18,593 nucleotides of DNA from Acetobacteraceae bacterium. Lineage in GTDB: Bacteria > Pseudomonadota > Alphaproteobacteria > Acetobacterales > Acetobacteraceae. Position 1 is the stretch's first letter; each line of letters begins with the position of its first letter. This document shows, piece after piece, positions 18,351 to 18,593 of this stretch. The stretch lies in contig DAHUXX010000170.1 of the NCBI GenBank assembly GCA_027306955.1, forward strand, positions 1 through 18,593. The letters are read 5' to 3'. The notes beneath the pieces were generated by a model that saw only the letters and a list, made by a program, of their open reading frames with translations, ran no database searches and was not told the origin of the DNA. A program made the translations under genes and the position numbers.

Positions 18351-18593
18351 TCAGGCGATGCCCTTGCTGCCCTTGCGTGTCTCGGCCACCGCCGCCCGCG
18401 CCGCCATCGCCATCAGCCCGCTGTCATTGGCGATGGTGACGAGGCGGAAGCCCATGCCGATCGCGCGCGCGGCATAGGCGGCACCGCCGGTGTGGATACC
18501 GGCATGGATGCCGCGCTTGCCGCATTCCTTGATGATCTTGTCGTAGATCTTGAGGATCTCCGGCTCCTCGCGGTCGAGCTTGGGCACGAGCCC
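18351..18593 (-). CDS. HpcH/HpaI-family aldolase, C-terminal part (cut by window edge)
   Basis: Only the last 80 residues are present, from GLVPKLDREEPEILKIYDKI to the TGA at 18351. The segment HTGGAAYAARAIGMGFRLVT followed by IANDSGLMAMAARAAV matches the C-terminal strand and helix of HpcH/HpaI (2,4-dihydroxyhept-2-ene-1,7-dioate type) class II aldolases. These split 2-keto-3-deoxy or 4-hydroxy-2-oxo acids into pyruvate and an aldehyde. The catalytic Arg, His and metal ligands lie outside the window. It is upstream of, and probably co-transcribed with, the UxaA-like dehydratase whose product type it could cleave. Confidence 0.8.
   Translation of the reverse strand, partial: GLVPKLDREEPEILKIYDKIIKECGKRGIHAGIHTGGAAYAARAIGMGFRLVTIANDSGLMAMAARAAVAETRKGSKGIA

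Overview
The window is GC-rich and gene-dense, and looks like chromosomal DNA of an alphaproteobacterium. RpoB, RpoC and the ribosomal proteins read like those of Rhodospirillales, perhaps Acetobacteraceae. That placement rests on sequence style and repeat type and was not tested by a search.

Left part (1-7764, all minus strand): the ribosomal/RNA polymerase operon, transcribed right to left as rplK-rplA-rplJ-rplL-rpoB-rpoC, with rpoC cut by the window edge. The usual alphaproteobacterial neighbours secE and nusG are not upstream of rplK. A short membrane-anchored protein with an SH3-like C-terminus sits there instead. rplA has no normal start codon: an AGG stands where the reading and a well-placed Shine-Dalgarno sequence predict ATG. 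rplJ starts with TTG after a structured 276-bp leader. A 26-bp perfect palindrome separates rplL from rpoB, and a GC hairpin separates rpoB from rpoC.

Middle (7929-9129): the SH3-like gene (minus), a small four-helix membrane protein (plus), and a compact cassette of nested palindromic repeats. The CTAGAG arms of this cassette supply the TAG stop codons of both converging genes.

Right part (9125-18593): an accessory catabolic region. A thiamine-diphosphate (ThDP) 2-oxoacid enzyme (minus) diverges from a plus-strand row: D-2-hydroxyacid dehydrogenase, IlvD/Edd-type sugar-acid dehydratase, SDR dehydrogenase, FAH-type hydrolase, and a GTGA-coupled GT39-like membrane glycosyltransferase. Converging from the right edge are a UxaA-type altronate/galactarate dehydratase and, upstream of it, the end of an HpcH/HpaI aldolase. 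Dehydratase, SDR and FAH hydrolase together fit a non-phosphorylative route: aldonate to 2-keto-3-deoxyaldonate to 2,4-diketo-3-deoxyaldonate to pyruvate plus a hydroxyacid. UxaA plus aldolase fits a second, retro-aldol branch. The hydroxyacid dehydrogenase and ThDP enzyme may handle the resulting 2-hydroxy- or 2-oxoacids. No sugar dehydrogenase, lactonase, transporter or regulator is inside the window, so the substrate stays open. No tRNA, rRNA, insertion sequence, prophage or CRISPR array was seen.
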